Positions 46,814 through 57,527 of a stretch of 64,000 nucleotides of DNA are shown piece after piece; the first letter of the stretch is position 1; each line of letters opens with the position of its first letter. This DNA comes from Salipiger pallidus (GTDB lineage Bacteria; Pseudomonadota; Alphaproteobacteria; Rhodobacterales; Rhodobacteraceae). The translations under genes and the position numbers were made by a program. The notes under the pieces were generated by a model. That model saw only the letters and a list, made by a program, of their open reading frames with translations, ran no database searches and was not told the DNA's origin. The DNA lies in contig NZ_BMJV01000006.1 in NCBI RefSeq assembly GCF_014643635.1, forward strand, positions 333,463 to 397,462, in the 5' to 3' direction.

Positions 46814-47322
46814 CACACATTGACCTTTTCTTGATTTTTCCTGGCATGTAAGCAACTTTTGCGAGCATTTTCGGCGTGAACCCGGCGGGAATGTGTCAGG
46901 AACTGGGTTTTGAAATCCTGAATATGTGCCACCCCTTACGGTAGAGCGAGGGCTTCCGTCCTGCAGCTGTGGGGCGGTGCGGGCGGCACACTGCAAGAAT
47001 CGCGCGCGAGGGCTTCAAGTTTGCGCCACGCTGCCTCGGGTCCAGGCATGATGATCTGCAATCACGCAAAAATTAAAAAATCGTGAAAAACCGTGTGGTT
47101 TCAAGGAAGTGTCCGGCGTGTTAGCGCAAGATCCCGGGCCCAAGCCCAAAAAACACGGCGGATCAACAGGTTTGAATCGTTGCAAGCGTGTTGCGGGGTC
47201 CGGGATGCTCTGCTACATCCGCGCTGATTTCGACGTCTTGAAATACTTCAAGGCAGGGACAACGCCTCCGGATGCCGGGTCGCCCCCGTGCGTCACGGAG
47301 GTATTACGATGGAAGGGTGGAC
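46814..47322. other. 509-bp gap upstream of the atp operon
   Basis: No gene is seen. An A/T-rich patch (AAAAATTAAAAAATCG near 47078) lies between CACG and CGTG arms. A candidate promoter follows at 47191. A small inverted repeat CTTGAA-ATAC-TTCAAG (47237-47252) would be in the atp mRNA leader. Confidence 0.5.
47191..47219 (+). promoter_or_regulatory. Candidate promoter of atpHAGDC
   Basis: TTGCGG (47191-47196) and TACATC (47214-47219) are separated by 17 bp, a vegetative-type arrangement. The start of transcription would be about 95 nt before atpH. It was chosen by eye; other promoters cannot be excluded. Confidence 0.35.
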
Positions 47323-47883
47323 GTGTCAGAACCAGCTTCGATCTCCGGCGGCATCGCATCGCGCTATGCCAAGGCGATCTTCGAGATCGCCAAAGAGAAC
47401 AACAGCGTCGATACGCTCGAAAGCAACGTCAACGACCTGGCTGCGGCCATCTCGGACAGCCCCGACCTTCGGGACCTGATCGACTCGCCGATCTATTCGC
47501 GCACCTCCATGCGCGCGGCGATCATGGCCGTCGCTGCCAAGATGAACCTCATGCCCGCATTGACCAACGCGCTTGGACTGATGGCCGAAAAGCGCCGTCT
47601 GTTCGTGTTGCCGCAGGTCCTCGACGGGCTGCGTGCGATGATCGCCGAGGACAAGGGCGAGATGACCGCCGACGTGACCAGCGCCACCGCGCTGTCCGAC
47701 GCGCAGGCCGCCAAGCTTGCCGAGACGCTCAAGGCAAGCGTCGGCAAGGAAGTTAAAATCAAGACGACCGTGGATGAGAGCCTGATTGGCGGCCTCGTCG
47801 TCAAGCTGGGCTCGAAGATGATCGACACCTCGGTCGCCTCCAAGCTCGACTCCCTCCAGAATGCAATGAAAGAGGTCGGATAA
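47323..47883 (+). CDS. atpH: ATP synthase F1 subunit delta
   Basis: A 186-residue delta (OSCP-like) subunit forming the peripheral stalk cap. It has [20 protein letters not shown] at the N-terminus and the C-terminal [29 protein letters not shown] 47323 is chosen: GGAAGG lies seven bases before it and the protein then starts SEPASIS as in related bacteria. atpA begins at the base after the stop. Confidence 0.92.
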   Translation: MSEPASISGGIASRYAKAIFEIAKENNSVDTLESNVNDLAAAISDSPDLRDLIDSPIYSRTSMRAAIMAVAAKMNLMPALTNALGLMAEKRRLFVLPQVLDGLRAMIAEDKGEMTADVTSATALSDAQAAKLAETLKASVGKEVKIKTTVDESLIGGLVVKLGSKMIDTSVASKLDSLQNAMKEVG

Positions 47884-49422
47884 ATGGGTATCCAAGCAGC
47901 CGAGATTTCGGCGATCCTGAAGGAGCAGATCCAGAACTTCGGCGAACAGACCGAAGTTGCTGAGGTTGGCCGCGTGCTGTCCGTCGGTGACGGTATTGCC
48001 CGTGTGTACGGCCTCGACTCGGTGAAAGCCGGCGAGATGGTCGAGTTCCCCGGTGGCATCATGGGCATGGCGCTGAACCTCGAATCCGACAACGTCGGCG
48101 TCGTGATCTTCGGCTCCGACCGTGACATCAAGGAAGGCGACACCGTCAAGCGCACGAACTCCATCGTGGACGTGCCCGCCGGTGAAGCCATGCTCGGCCG
48201 CGTGGTCGACGGCCTCGGCAACCCGCTGGACGGCAAGGGCCCCATCGCCACCTCCGAGCGTCGCATCGCCGACGTGAAGGCACCGGGCATCATCCCGCGC
48301 AAATCCGTGCACGAGCCCATGGCAACCGGCCTCAAGGCCGTTGACGCGATGATCCCGATCGGCCGTGGCCAGCGCGAGCTGATCATTGGCGACCGTCAGA
48401 CCGGCAAGACCGCGATCGCGCTCGACTCGATCCTGAACCAGAAGTCGTACAACGACGCTGCAGGCGACGACGACAGCAAGAAGCTCTACTGCATCTACGT
48501 CGCCATCGGCCAGAAGCGTTCGACCGTGGCGCAGCTGGTGAAGCGTCTCGAGGCAACCGGCGCCATCGACTACTCGATCGTCGTCGCAGCGACCGCGTCG
48601 GACCCCGCGCCGATGCAGTACCTCGCGCCCTACACCGCGACCGCCATGGCGGAGTACTTCCGCGACAACGGCAAGCACGCCCTCATCATCTACGATGACC
48701 TCTCCAAGCAGGCCGTGGCCTACCGCCAGATGTCCCTGCTGCTGCGCCGTCCGCCGGGCCGCGAAGCCTACCCGGGCGACGTGTTCTACCTCCACTCGCG
48801 CCTGCTCGAGCGTTCGGCAAAGCTGAACGAAGATCACGGTTCGGGTTCGCTGACCGCTCTGCCGATCATCGAAACGCAAGGCGGCGACGTGTCGGCCTTC
48901 ATTCCGACCAACGTGATCTCGATCACCGACGGCCAGATCTTCCTCGAGACGGAACTGTTCTTCCAGGGCATCCGTCCCGCCGTGAACACCGGTCTGTCGG
49001 TTTCGCGTGTGGGTTCGTCCGCTCAGACCAAGGCGATGTCCTCCGTGGCAGGCCCGGTGAAGCTGTCGCTCGCCCAGTACCGCGAGATGGCCGCCTTCGC
49101 GCAGTTCGGTTCCGACCTCGACGCCTCGACCCAGCGCCTGCTGGCCCGTGGTGCCCGTCTGACTGAGCTGATGAAGCAGCCGCAGTACGCTCCGCTGACC
49201 AACGCGGAAATCGTCTGCATCATCTTCGCCGGCACCAACGGCTACCTGGACAACGTCCCGGTCTCCGAGGTCGGCAAGTACGAGGCGGCGCTCCTGGCGT
49301 TCCTGCGCGGTTCGCGCAAGGACATCCTCGACTGGATCGAAGCCGAGGATCCCAAGATCAAAGGTGAACCCGCGGACAAGCTGAAGGCAGCGCTGGACGA
49401 ATTCGCCAAGACCTACGCCTGA
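47884..49422 (+). CDS. atpA: ATP synthase F1 subunit alpha
   Basis: A 512-residue alpha subunit. The nucleotide loop is [11 protein letters not shown], and the family signature [17 protein letters not shown] ends with the arginine finger region. [20 protein letters not shown] is the standard N-terminus. It is the second gene of atpHAGDC; in alphaproteobacteria the F0 genes lie elsewhere, consistent with this window. Confidence 0.97.
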   Translation: MGIQAAEISAILKEQIQNFGEQTEVAEVGRVLSVGDGIARVYGLDSVKAGEMVEFPGGIMGMALNLESDNVGVVIFGSDRDIKEGDTVKRTNSIVDVPAGEAMLGRVVDGLGNPLDGKGPIATSERRIADVKAPGIIPRKSVHEPMATGLKAVDAMIPIGRGQRELIIGDRQTGKTAIALDSILNQKSYNDAAGDDDSKKLYCIYVAIGQKRSTVAQLVKRLEATGAIDYSIVVAATASDPAPMQYLAPYTATAMAEYFRDNGKHALIIYDDLSKQAVAYRQMSLLLRRPPGREAYPGDVFYLHSRLLERSAKLNEDHGSGSLTALPIIETQGGDVSAFIPTNVISITDGQIFLETELFFQGIRPAVNTGLSVSRVGSSAQTKAMSSVAGPVKLSLAQYREMAAFAQFGSDLDASTQRLLARGARLTELMKQPQYAPLTNAEIVCIIFAGTNGYLDNVPVSEVGKYEAALLAFLRGSRKDILDWIEAEDPKIKGEPADKLKAALDEFAKTYA

Positions 49423-49443
49423 GCGCCCTGAAAGGACAGGATC

Positions 49444-50325
49444 ATGCCTAGCCTCAAGGACCTCAAGAACCGGATCTCGTCGGTCAAATCGACCCGCAAG
49501 ATCACGAAGGCCATGCAGATGGTGGCCGCCGCAAAACTGCGGCGGGCACAGGATGCTGCCGAACAGTCGCGGCCCTACTCCGAGCGCTTCAATGCGGTGC
49601 TCGGGGCGCTTGCCGCGTCCGTCGGTGGCAGTGCAACGGCTCCGAAGCTCCTTGCCGGAACCGGCAAGGACGATGTGCACCTGCTGATCGTGATGACCGC
49701 CGAGCGCGGCCTTTGCGGCGGTTTCAACTCGTCCATCGTCAAGAAGGCGCGGACCTCCATTCAGGAGCTCAAGGCAGCTGGCAAGACGGTCAAGATCCTG
49801 ACTGTCGGCAAGAAGGGCCGCGAGCAGCTCAAGCGGGATTACGGCGATCTCTTCGTCGGTCACGTGGACCTGAGCGAGGTGAAGAAGCTCGGCTATGCCG
49901 ACGCCCAGAACATCGCAAAAGATGTGCTGGCTCGCTTCGACGCGGGCGACTTCGACGTGGCGACGATCTTCTACGCGAAGTTCGAATCGGTGATCAGCCA
50001 GAAACCCCAGGCGCAGCAGATCATCCCGGCGGCCTTCGACGCGCCCGAAACCGAAGAGGGTGGCTCCGGCCCGCTCTACGATTACGAGCCCGACGAGGAA
50101 CGCATCCTGGCAGACCTGCTGCCCCGTGGTGTCGCAACCCAGATCTTCTCGGCTCTGCTGGAGAACGCGGCCTCGGAACAGGGTGCCCGGATGAGCGCCA
50201 TGGACAACGCGACGCGCAACGCGGGCGACATGATCGACAAGCTGACGATCGAGTACAACCGTTCGCGTCAGGCTGTCATCACCAACGAACTGATCGAAAT
50301 CATCTCGGGCGCCGAGGCGCTCTAA
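49444..50325 (+). CDS. atpG: ATP synthase F1 subunit gamma
   Basis: A 293-residue central-stalk subunit. It has the N-terminal helix [36 protein letters not shown] and C-terminal [39 protein letters not shown] region, the two parts of the coiled coil in the rotor. It begins 21 bp after atpA behind AAAGGACAGG. Confidence 0.96.
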   Translation: MPSLKDLKNRISSVKSTRKITKAMQMVAAAKLRRAQDAAEQSRPYSERFNAVLGALAASVGGSATAPKLLAGTGKDDVHLLIVMTAERGLCGGFNSSIVKKARTSIQELKAAGKTVKILTVGKKGREQLKRDYGDLFVGHVDLSEVKKLGYADAQNIAKDVLARFDAGDFDVATIFYAKFESVISQKPQAQQIIPAAFDAPETEEGGSGPLYDYEPDEERILADLLPRGVATQIFSALLENAASEQGARMSAMDNATRNAGDMIDKLTIEYNRSRQAVITNELIEIISGAEAL

Positions 50326-50341
50326 GAACCGGAGACGATAA

Positions 50342-51766
<1,425 letters not shown>

Positions 51767-51775
51767 TGACTGTTG

Positions 51776-51796
51776 GGGGGCTGGTTTCCAGCCCCC
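51776..51796 (+). promoter_or_regulatory. Strong hairpin between atpD and atpC
   Basis: GGGGGCTGG-TTT-CCAGCCCCC is a perfect 9-bp GC-rich stem with a three-base loop, beginning 9 bp after the atpD stop and ending 21 bp before the atpC start. It has no T tract, so partial attenuation or 3' protection of the upstream mRNA is more likely than full termination. Confidence 0.75.
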
Positions 51797-51817
51797 TCGA
51801 ACCAACCGGAGGCCCTA

Positions 51818-52255
51818 ATGGCTGATACGATGCAATTCGACCTCGTGAGCCCCGAGCGCAGGCTGCTGTCCGCACAGGCGTCGCTGGTCGCGATCCCCGG
51901 TTCCGAGGGCGACCTCGCGGTGGGTCCGGGCCACGAGCCCATGATCACCACGCTGCGTCCGGGCATCCTCACGGTCGACACGGACAAGGGCCAGCGCGAA
52001 TTCGTGGTCACCGGCGGTTTCGTCGAGATCGGCGAAAGCGTGTCTGTCCTGGCCGAGAAGGCCGTTCCGCACGAGGACATGGACCAGGCAACCTATGACG
52101 GCCTCGTGGCCGAGGCAGAGGCCCAGTACAAGCAGGCCAAGGAAGCCCAGCCCGAGAACGAGCCCGGCCCCGTGGACGAAGCGGCAAAGCTGCTTCAGGA
52201 CATGGTGGCGATCGGCGGTCACATCGGGCTTGACCCGAAGTCGCCGAACTTCTGA
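51818..52255 (+). CDS. atpC: ATP synthase F1 subunit epsilon
   Basis: A 145-residue epsilon subunit. The beta-sandwich (QFDLVSPERRLLSAQASLVAIPGSEGDLAVGPGHEPMITTLRPG region) is typical; the C-terminal part is short, Glu/Pro-rich (AQPENEPGPVDEA) and differs from the two-helix inhibitory hairpin of E. coli. ATG 51818 follows CCGGAGG. It ends the operon before a strong terminator. Confidence 0.94.
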   Translation: MADTMQFDLVSPERRLLSAQASLVAIPGSEGDLAVGPGHEPMITTLRPGILTVDTDKGQREFVVTGGFVEIGESVSVLAEKAVPHEDMDQATYDGLVAEAEAQYKQAKEAQPENEPGPVDEAAKLLQDMVAIGGHIGLDPKSPNF

Positions 52256-52291
52256 TCCGGCTGGCATCTGCCACCCGCTCACAGGCTTCAG

Positions 52292-52329
52292 ACAGGCCCC
52301 GTGCGATAGCGCGGGGCCTGTTCGCTTTT
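52292..52329 (+). terminator. Rho-independent terminator of the atp operon
   Basis: ACAGGCCCCGTGC-GATA-GCGCGGGGCCTGT pairs over 13 positions (one G-T wobble) with a four-base loop, followed by TCGCTTTT. It begins 36 bp after the atpC stop. Confidence 0.9.
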
Positions 52330-52413
52330 CCCGACCCGCGCCTCCCCGTGCTTGACCTGCCAAGCGTTTTGGGGAAACCCTCCGGTACCGCATTCTGATC
52401 CGGGAGTTTGCCA

Positions 52414-53010
52414 GTGCCCAGCCGTTTCCCTGCCGCCATGATGGCGCTTGTGTCCGCAGCCGTCCTCGGCTGTCCTGCCCTCGCGGATGACGCCCCGCTC
52501 GAAGACCTTTTGCGCCGCGACCGGCTTGACTGGATCGAGGCTGCCAAGGCCGAGGGGCGCAGCGGACTTGCCCGCAAGACGCGGCCCGTGGATGCCCGCC
52601 CGGCTCTGCTGGGCGAGATTGTCGTCACCCGGATAAAGGGGCAGGGGGTCGAGACGCGCTCGACGCCGGCGGTGCAGGGCGACATGGTCGTGCGCAACCG
52701 CTGCTATGCCAGCGGCAACGAGGAGATCCTCGTCAGCGCCGAGAAGTTCCCCGGCCGTTATGGCGATCCGATGGGCCCCGCCGACGAGGTGGGTTACCGC
52801 GAATACCGCCCCTCGGGAACGGAAATGATCTATGCCATCGTCCCCGAAGCCGACGGCAGCTTTGCCATCGAGGCCCCATGGGGCGAGTTGCAGCGTGTCG
52901 TACCCGGCGATGCCATCGTACAGATTCCCGAGGATCCCACCGACACCTACCGCATCGAACGCCGCGCCTTCGACTGCACCTACGAGCTCATCACGCCTGC
53001 GGGTGACTAG
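52414..53010 (+). CDS. Exported hypothetical protein
   Basis: A 198-residue protein with a signal peptide (residues 1-25, ending CPALADD). The mature part is rich in charged residues with CYASGNEEILVSAEKF and a final FDCTYELITPAG. GTG 52414 is seven bases after GGAG; TTG 52408 in the same frame is the alternative. Family not recognised. It stands alone after the atp terminator and before the H-type lectin gene. Confidence 0.62.
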   Translation: MPSRFPAAMMALVSAAVLGCPALADDAPLEDLLRRDRLDWIEAAKAEGRSGLARKTRPVDARPALLGEIVVTRIKGQGVETRSTPAVQGDMVVRNRCYASGNEEILVSAEKFPGRYGDPMGPADEVGYREYRPSGTEMIYAIVPEADGSFAIEAPWGELQRVVPGDAIVQIPEDPTDTYRIERRAFDCTYELITPAGD

Positions 53011-53073
53011 GCCCGGCACCTCCTTTATCGCGGCGGGCAGGCCTGCTCGCCGTAGCACCATCAGGGACCACCC

Positions 53074-53424
53074 ATGCGCAAGATGCTCGCCGCCCGGATC
53101 GGGATCGACCAGGGAAACACCGAGGTGTTCTCGGAGTTCGCCAGTGGCGGCGACATGTGGACCGGGGACGGCACGCGCGAGCGGCGCAAGGCCGTGACCT
53201 TTTCCGAGCGCTACCGAGAGCCGCCCACGGTGCAGGTGGCGCTGTCGCTGTGGGACATGGACCAAGGGGCGAATATACGTGCAGACGTTCAGGCGGAAAA
53301 TGTCACCGCCACTGGCTTCGAGCTTGTGTTCCGGACCTGGTGCGACAGCCGCGTCGCCCGGGCGCGCATGTCCTGGCTCGCCATTGGCGAGCTGCCGAAC
53401 GATGACGACTGGGATCTCTACTGA
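53074..53424 (+). CDS. H-type lectin domain protein
   Basis: A 116-residue protein resembling the H-type lectin domain (known from snail agglutinin, and present in some bacteria): KAVTFSERYREPPTVQVALSLWDMD, NIRADVQAENVTATGFELVFRTW and ARMSWLAIGE. It has no signal peptide, so its location is unclear. Sugar binding is inferred from the family. It starts 63 bp after the preceding gene. Confidence 0.75.
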   Translation: MRKMLAARIGIDQGNTEVFSEFASGGDMWTGDGTRERRKAVTFSERYREPPTVQVALSLWDMDQGANIRADVQAENVTATGFELVFRTWCDSRVARARMSWLAIGELPNDDDWDLY

Positions 53425-53502
53425 TCTTCACCACTTGAGCAGGATCAAGGACGCGCGAGGCCCACGCGGACATTCTGCCCTCACGTGAAGGAGGTCGATG
53501 AC

Positions 53503-53832
53503 ATGGAAGCTCTCAGCATCAGGACGGTGGCTCAGGTGATCTTGCTCGCCCGCGAGCTGGACCGCGGCGAAGGCGAACTGCGCGGCCTCGTCGATCGCAT
53601 GACCGAAGAGGAGCAGGCCGCGCTGGTTGCAATCATGTGGATCGGGCGCGATGCCTTCGACGCGGATGAATGGGACGAGGCCTATGCCACGGCCATGGCC
53701 GAAGCGTCTACGCCGACCGCAGATTACCTCATCGGTACGCCACATGTTGCCGACCACCTGGAGGCCGGCCTCGAGGCGCTTGGCTACGACGTGCAGGACG
53801 AAGAAGACGCGCTGCTGCGCCGGGGTAGCTGA
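53503..53832 (+). CDS. DUF3775 family protein
   Basis: A 109-residue acidic helical protein matching DUF3775: SIRTVAQVILLARELDRGEGEL, EEEQAALVAIMWIGRDAFDADEWDEA and TADYLIGTPHVADHLEAGLEALGYDV. ATG 53503 has AAGGAGG upstream; the GTG at 53485 in the same frame lies before that site. Function unknown. Confidence 0.75.
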   Translation: MEALSIRTVAQVILLARELDRGEGELRGLVDRMTEEEQAALVAIMWIGRDAFDADEWDEAYATAMAEASTPTADYLIGTPHVADHLEAGLEALGYDVQDEEDALLRRGS

Positions 53833-53979
53833 GGCAGGGCAAAGTCAATGTCTCAGGGTCTGCGCAGACAGGGCACCGGTAGCTGTTCTGTCGCCCGGCC
53901 CCGCGCTGAGCTCATGCTTGAAATGTCCGACAGGGGGCCTTCGTCTGGTGCTGCAGGTCCGAGTGCAGGTCGCGCGAAG

Positions 53980-55242
53980 TTAGCGCAGTCCACGCCCCTT
54001 GGTGATCGCATCCGCGCCAAAACGCTGGCGGATCGCATCCGTGGCTCGTTCGGCCCGCGCCCGCCGTGCCGCTTGCGGGTCGAGCAGGTCGCCCAGCCTG
54101 TCAGCCTGATCCGCCGGGACAAGTTCGGATAGCCCTGCACCGATAAGCCGGTAGGGCCCACGCGGGCCGACCTGATCAAACATTTGGCGGGCTTCGCGGT
54201 AGATGCGGTCGGCCATCTGGGTGGCATCGCCCAGCGTGTGGCGCTTGCTCAGCAGTTTGAAATCCGCGCGCTTGAGCTTGAGAGTCACCACCCGCCCCGC
54301 AAGACCCTTGGCCTTGGCGCGGTCAGCGACTTTCTCGCACATGCGCCACAGGTTGCCGTCAAGGATGCCCTCGTCACCGGTGTCCTCGTTGAAGGTGGTC
54401 TCGTTCGAGATCGATTTGACTGGAGCGTTGCGGGTGACGCGCCGCATGTCCTCGCCACGCGCGAGGTGCCAGAGCCGGTCGCCCATGCCGCCGAAGCGAT
54501 GGATGAGGTCGCGCCGCTCCCAGCGCAGCAGGTCCTCAAAGGTCCGGATGCCCGCCCGGTCCAGCTGTTCCTGCGTGGCCTGGCCCACGCCCCAAATCAT
54601 CCGCACCGGTCTGGGGCGCAGAAATGCCTGCGTCTCTGCCTTGCCGATCACCGAAAAGCCGTGCGGCTTGTCGAGATCGGAGGCGATCTTGGCAAGAAAC
54701 TTGTTGTGCGACAGGCCGATCGATCCAGTCAGCCCCAGTTCGTCGCGCATGCGTTTCACTAGTTTCGCCAACATGACCGCCGGGGGGTGGCCATGCAGCC
54801 GCGCCGTCCCGGTAAGATCGAGAAATGCCTCGTCCAGCGACAGCGGCTCGATCGAGGGCGTCAATTCCTCCATGAAGCCGCGAATGGTTTTCGAAACCTC
54901 GGCATAAAGCGCGCCGCGCGGCTTCAGGATCACTGCGTCAGGGCAAAGGTCCAGCGCCTTGAACATGGGCATGGCCGACCGCACACCCCTGATGCGCGCC
55001 ACGTAGCAGGCGGTGGACACCACGCCGCGCCGTCCGCCACCGATGATGACGGGCTTGTCGGCGAGTTCGGGGTTCTCGCGCTTTTCGACACTGGCATAGA
55101 ACGCATCGCAATCCATATGGGCGATGGACAGCTCCCACAACTCATCATGGCGCACGATGCGTGGCCGCCCGCAGGCGGGGCAGCGCGTGCCTTCGTCAAA
55201 GCTGGTCAGGCAATCGCGGCAGAGCGCGGGCATGGCTGGCAA
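53980..55242 (-). CDS. dinB: DNA polymerase IV with N-terminal zinc ribbon
   Basis: A 420-residue Y-family translesion polymerase. Residues 8-24 contain four cysteines (C8, C11, C21, C24), a zinc-ribbon extension. The catalytic palm has HMDCDAFYASVE with Asp44, and Tyr49 at the steric gate, plus SLDEAFLDLT. The helix-hairpin-helix GVGQATQEQLDRAGIRTFEDLL and the little-finger domain follow. It lacks a clear beta-clamp motif at its end. The start at 55242 is behind GGAATTG. It is divergent from the Nudix gene. Confidence 0.9.
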   Translation of the reverse strand: MPAMPALCRDCLTSFDEGTRCPACGRPRIVRHDELWELSIAHMDCDAFYASVEKRENPELADKPVIIGGGRRGVVSTACYVARIRGVRSAMPMFKALDLCPDAVILKPRGALYAEVSKTIRGFMEELTPSIEPLSLDEAFLDLTGTARLHGHPPAVMLAKLVKRMRDELGLTGSIGLSHNKFLAKIASDLDKPHGFSVIGKAETQAFLRPRPVRMIWGVGQATQEQLDRAGIRTFEDLLRWERRDLIHRFGGMGDRLWHLARGEDMRRVTRNAPVKSISNETTFNEDTGDEGILDGNLWRMCEKVADRAKAKGLAGRVVTLKLKRADFKLLSKRHTLGDATQMADRIYREARQMFDQVGPRGPYRLIGAGLSELVPADQADRLGDLLDPQAARRARAERATDAIRQRFGADAITKGRGLR

Positions 55243-55300
55243 TTCCAGTATCGGTGACTATGTGGGCAGTATATATCCCAAGCCGTCCGGGGGCCATCTC

Positions 55301-55714
55301 ATGAGCTACGAAGGTGCGAAACTGATGCTGTTTCTCGGAGACGAATTGCTCGTCATCCGGCGCGATCACACGCCTGGCATTCCTTGGCCCGGCTACCTCG
55401 ACTTTCCCGGGGGCGGCAAGGAAGGCGACGAGGCCCCCGAGGACTGTGCTCTGCGCGAAACGCGCGAGGAGGTGGGGCTGTCGGTGACGGCGGACATGCT
55501 GCAGTGGAAACAGATGCACGGGACGTCATGGTTTTTTGCAGCGAGGCTGCCGGCGGATCGGGCACATGACATCGTGTTCGGGGACGAAGGGTATGGCTGG
55601 ATGACCATAACGCCCGCAGAATATGTCGCGCGGGACGACGCGATACCGCATTTCAAGATGATGCTAGAGGCCTACATCGCGTTCGCCGAGGCTCGCAGGC
55701 GCGCCGATCACTGA
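55301..55714 (+). CDS. Nudix hydrolase
   Basis: A 137-residue Nudix protein. The Nudix box GGKEGDEAPEDCALRETREEVGL fits GX5EX7REUXEEXGU with a threonine at the first hydrophobic position. It hydrolyses a nucleoside diphosphate-linked substrate not identifiable here. ATG 55301 starts at the fold; the upstream frame is antisense to dinB. Proximity to a translesion polymerase suggests nucleotide sanitation, but this is only context. Confidence 0.85.
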   Translation: MSYEGAKLMLFLGDELLVIRRDHTPGIPWPGYLDFPGGGKEGDEAPEDCALRETREEVGLSVTADMLQWKQMHGTSWFFAARLPADRAHDIVFGDEGYGWMTITPAEYVARDDAIPHFKMMLEAYIAFAEARRRADH

Positions 55715-55735
55715 CGGCGCGCCGGTGCAGGGCGC

Positions 55736-56059
55736 TCAGGCGGCCTGCCTTTGCAGCCAGCGCAGCAGGTCCAGCGGTCCACGCGGACGGTTGGGCGGCG
55801 GCATCTGCGGCTCGCGGGTCGCCTCGGGATGCTTTTGGGACAGGGTGCGCGACTGCAGGCCGATGCCGGATTTGCGGGTGCGCATGGCGTCGGCAATAAG
55901 TCCACGCTCTACCGTGGCTTCGTCGGTGTCGAGCGTCGCGGGATAACTGCTTGCGACGCGGAGGCGACCTTCATCGGTGTGGAAGGTCACGAGGGCCTGA
56001 AAGGAATTCTCGGCGGCATTGTAGGTCAGATTGCCGACCTGAGCGCTGCTCTGGATCAT
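55736..56059 (-). CDS. Conserved-type hypothetical protein
   Basis: A 107-residue protein, family not recognised. Its N-terminal 60 residues look like a small beta-sheet domain (NLTYNAAENSFQALVTFHT, RVASSYPATLDTDEATVERGLI), and the C-terminus is basic and proline-rich (PPPNRPRGPLDLLRWLQRQ). Codon use matches the surrounding genes. It is convergent with the Nudix gene (21-bp gap). Confidence 0.6.
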   Translation of the reverse strand: MIQSSAQVGNLTYNAAENSFQALVTFHTDEGRLRVASSYPATLDTDEATVERGLIADAMRTRKSGIGLQSRTLSQKHPEATREPQMPPPNRPRGPLDLLRWLQRQAA

Positions 56060-56254
56060 CGGATGTCTCCTGACTTTGTTTGATCTGCTAACGCGAAAAT
56101 ATCCACAGACGTTCCCGAAACACGTTTTACGGTTTCGTGAGCGGCGGCGTGATCTTGCCGACGCAGTCCCGGTGAGGGCGGCGTTTCAGGGGATGTCTCG
56201 AAGGGAAAAGCGGCGGCAGGACAGGCGCGGCGTTGGCCGGTTTCCTTGCCAGAG

Positions 56255-56279
56255 GGCGCGCGCCCCGTTGGCGCGCGCC
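56255..56279 (-). terminator. GC hairpin downstream of pyrF
   Basis: GGCGCGCGCC-CCGTT-GGCGCGCGCC is a perfect 10-bp stem, 26 bp after the pyrF stop on the minus strand. It lacks a T tract. Confidence 0.5.
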
Positions 56280-56305
56280 GTTCTTCAGAAGGCAGATTTC
56301 AGGCG

Positions 56306-57010
56306 TCAGGCGCCAAGTTCGGCCTGGATCGCGAGCGCGGCATCACGCGGGTTCTGGGCCCGCCAAACCGGGCGACCCACGACGATGTGGTCGGCACCGG
56401 CGCCGATGGCAGCAGCCGGGGTCGCGATACGCTTCTGGTCATCGTCTGCAGCGCCTGCCGGGCGCACGCCGGGAGTGACGATGAGGCGGCCGTCGGCGCT
56501 GCCCAGGGCACGGATGCGCGCGGCCTCGTTCGGCGAGGCGATGATGCCGTCGGCCCCCGCATCGAAGGCCCGGTCGGCGCGCTCGACCACGAGGTCGGCG
56601 ATGTCGCCGCCGCGCATCATGCCGTCATCGAGATCGCTCCGGTCGAGCGAGGTCAGGATGGTCACGGCGAGGATCTTGAGGTCGGTCCCGGCAGCCCCCG
56701 CCTTGGCAGCGCGCACCACATGGGGATCACCGTGAACGGTGAGAAAGTCGAGGTCGAACTGCGCGAGGCCGCGCACTGCGTTCTCGACGGTCTGGCCAAT
56801 GTCGAACAGTTTCATGTCGAGGAAGATCCGCTTGCCGTGCTCCTGCTTGAGCTCGTTGGCAAGGGCAAGGCCGCCGCCGGTAAGCATGCCGAGGCCGATC
56901 TTGTAGAACGACACGGCATCGCCCATCCGCTGAGTCAGGGTCAGCGCTTCGATGGCATTGGGCACGTCGAGGGCGACAATGAGGCGGTCAGTGGTGTTGG
57001 CATCGGACAT
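56306..57010 (-). CDS. pyrF: Orotidine 5'-phosphate decarboxylase
   Basis: A 234-residue TIM-barrel enzyme that makes UMP. The catalytic FLDMKLFDIG (Asp-Lys-x-x-Asp) is present, with LIVALDVPN at the start, LTVHGDP in the middle and VTPGVRPAG near the phosphate site. Length is normal. It is a single gene with a 599-bp gap to clpB on the opposite strand. Confidence 0.94.
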   Translation of the reverse strand: MSDANTTDRLIVALDVPNAIEALTLTQRMGDAVSFYKIGLGMLTGGGLALANELKQEHGKRIFLDMKLFDIGQTVENAVRGLAQFDLDFLTVHGDPHVVRAAKAGAAGTDLKILAVTILTSLDRSDLDDGMMRGGDIADLVVERADRAFDAGADGIIASPNEAARIRALGSADGRLIVTPGVRPAGAADDDQKRIATPAAAIGAGADHIVVGRPVWRAQNPRDAALAIQAELGA

Positions 57011-57134
57011 CGGGACACTCCTGCAGGCTGGCTTGGCCCGTCATGGGGCGCGTGTCCTCCGGCGTCAAGCACCAGCCGAGCCGCGCGGCAAATCCCTTGC
57101 CAAGGGATTTGGGGGGGTGGCCCCGAAGCGGGGA

Positions 57135-57323
57135 TCAGCCGGTGCGGTCCAGCAGGCGCAATGCGGCGAGAACACCCTCAACGAAAGACAGATCCTGCAC
57201 GCCGGTGCAGTATTTGGGTACGCACCTCAGTTTTTCGATCGCGCAGGCAGGGATGCGACGGCGCATCGCGACTTTCTTCAGGGACACCCGGGGTGGGGCG
57301 ACCAGCAATCTCTCGATCAGCAA
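57135..57323 (-). CDS. Doubtful small protein, 62 residues
   Basis: A basic frame beginning MLIERLLVAPPRVSLKK and ending FVEGVLAALRLLDRTG, with four cysteines near the centre. The second half uses GC-ending codons as real genes do, but no ribosome site or family was recognised. It could be a gene remnant. Confidence 0.25.
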   Translation of the reverse strand: MLIERLLVAPPRVSLKKVAMRRRIPACAIEKLRCVPKYCTGVQDLSFVEGVLAALRLLDRTG

Positions 57324-57498
57324 GGCCGGAACTCAATGACGCGATCTCCGCTTTCGCCCCTTCAGGTTCCGGCCCGTCGAGTCCGCCGCGCCTGGCCTCG
57401 GCAGTATGCTTTCCGCGGTCATCCCTCTTCCCGTTGTGAGAAGATACATACCGGGAACATTCGCAACATTCGGTGCCCACGTTTGCGTGATCACAGGT

Positions 57499-57527
57499 CT
57501 TGAACAGCTGCGTCAGCTCACCCATCT
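57499..57527 (+). promoter_or_regulatory. Heat-shock sigma (RpoH) type promoter of clpB
   Basis: CTTGAA (57499-57504), a 16-bp spacer and CCCATCT (57521-57527) match the sigma-32 promoter pattern. Transcription would start about 75 nt before clpB, which is a classic heat-shock gene. Confidence 0.7.
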
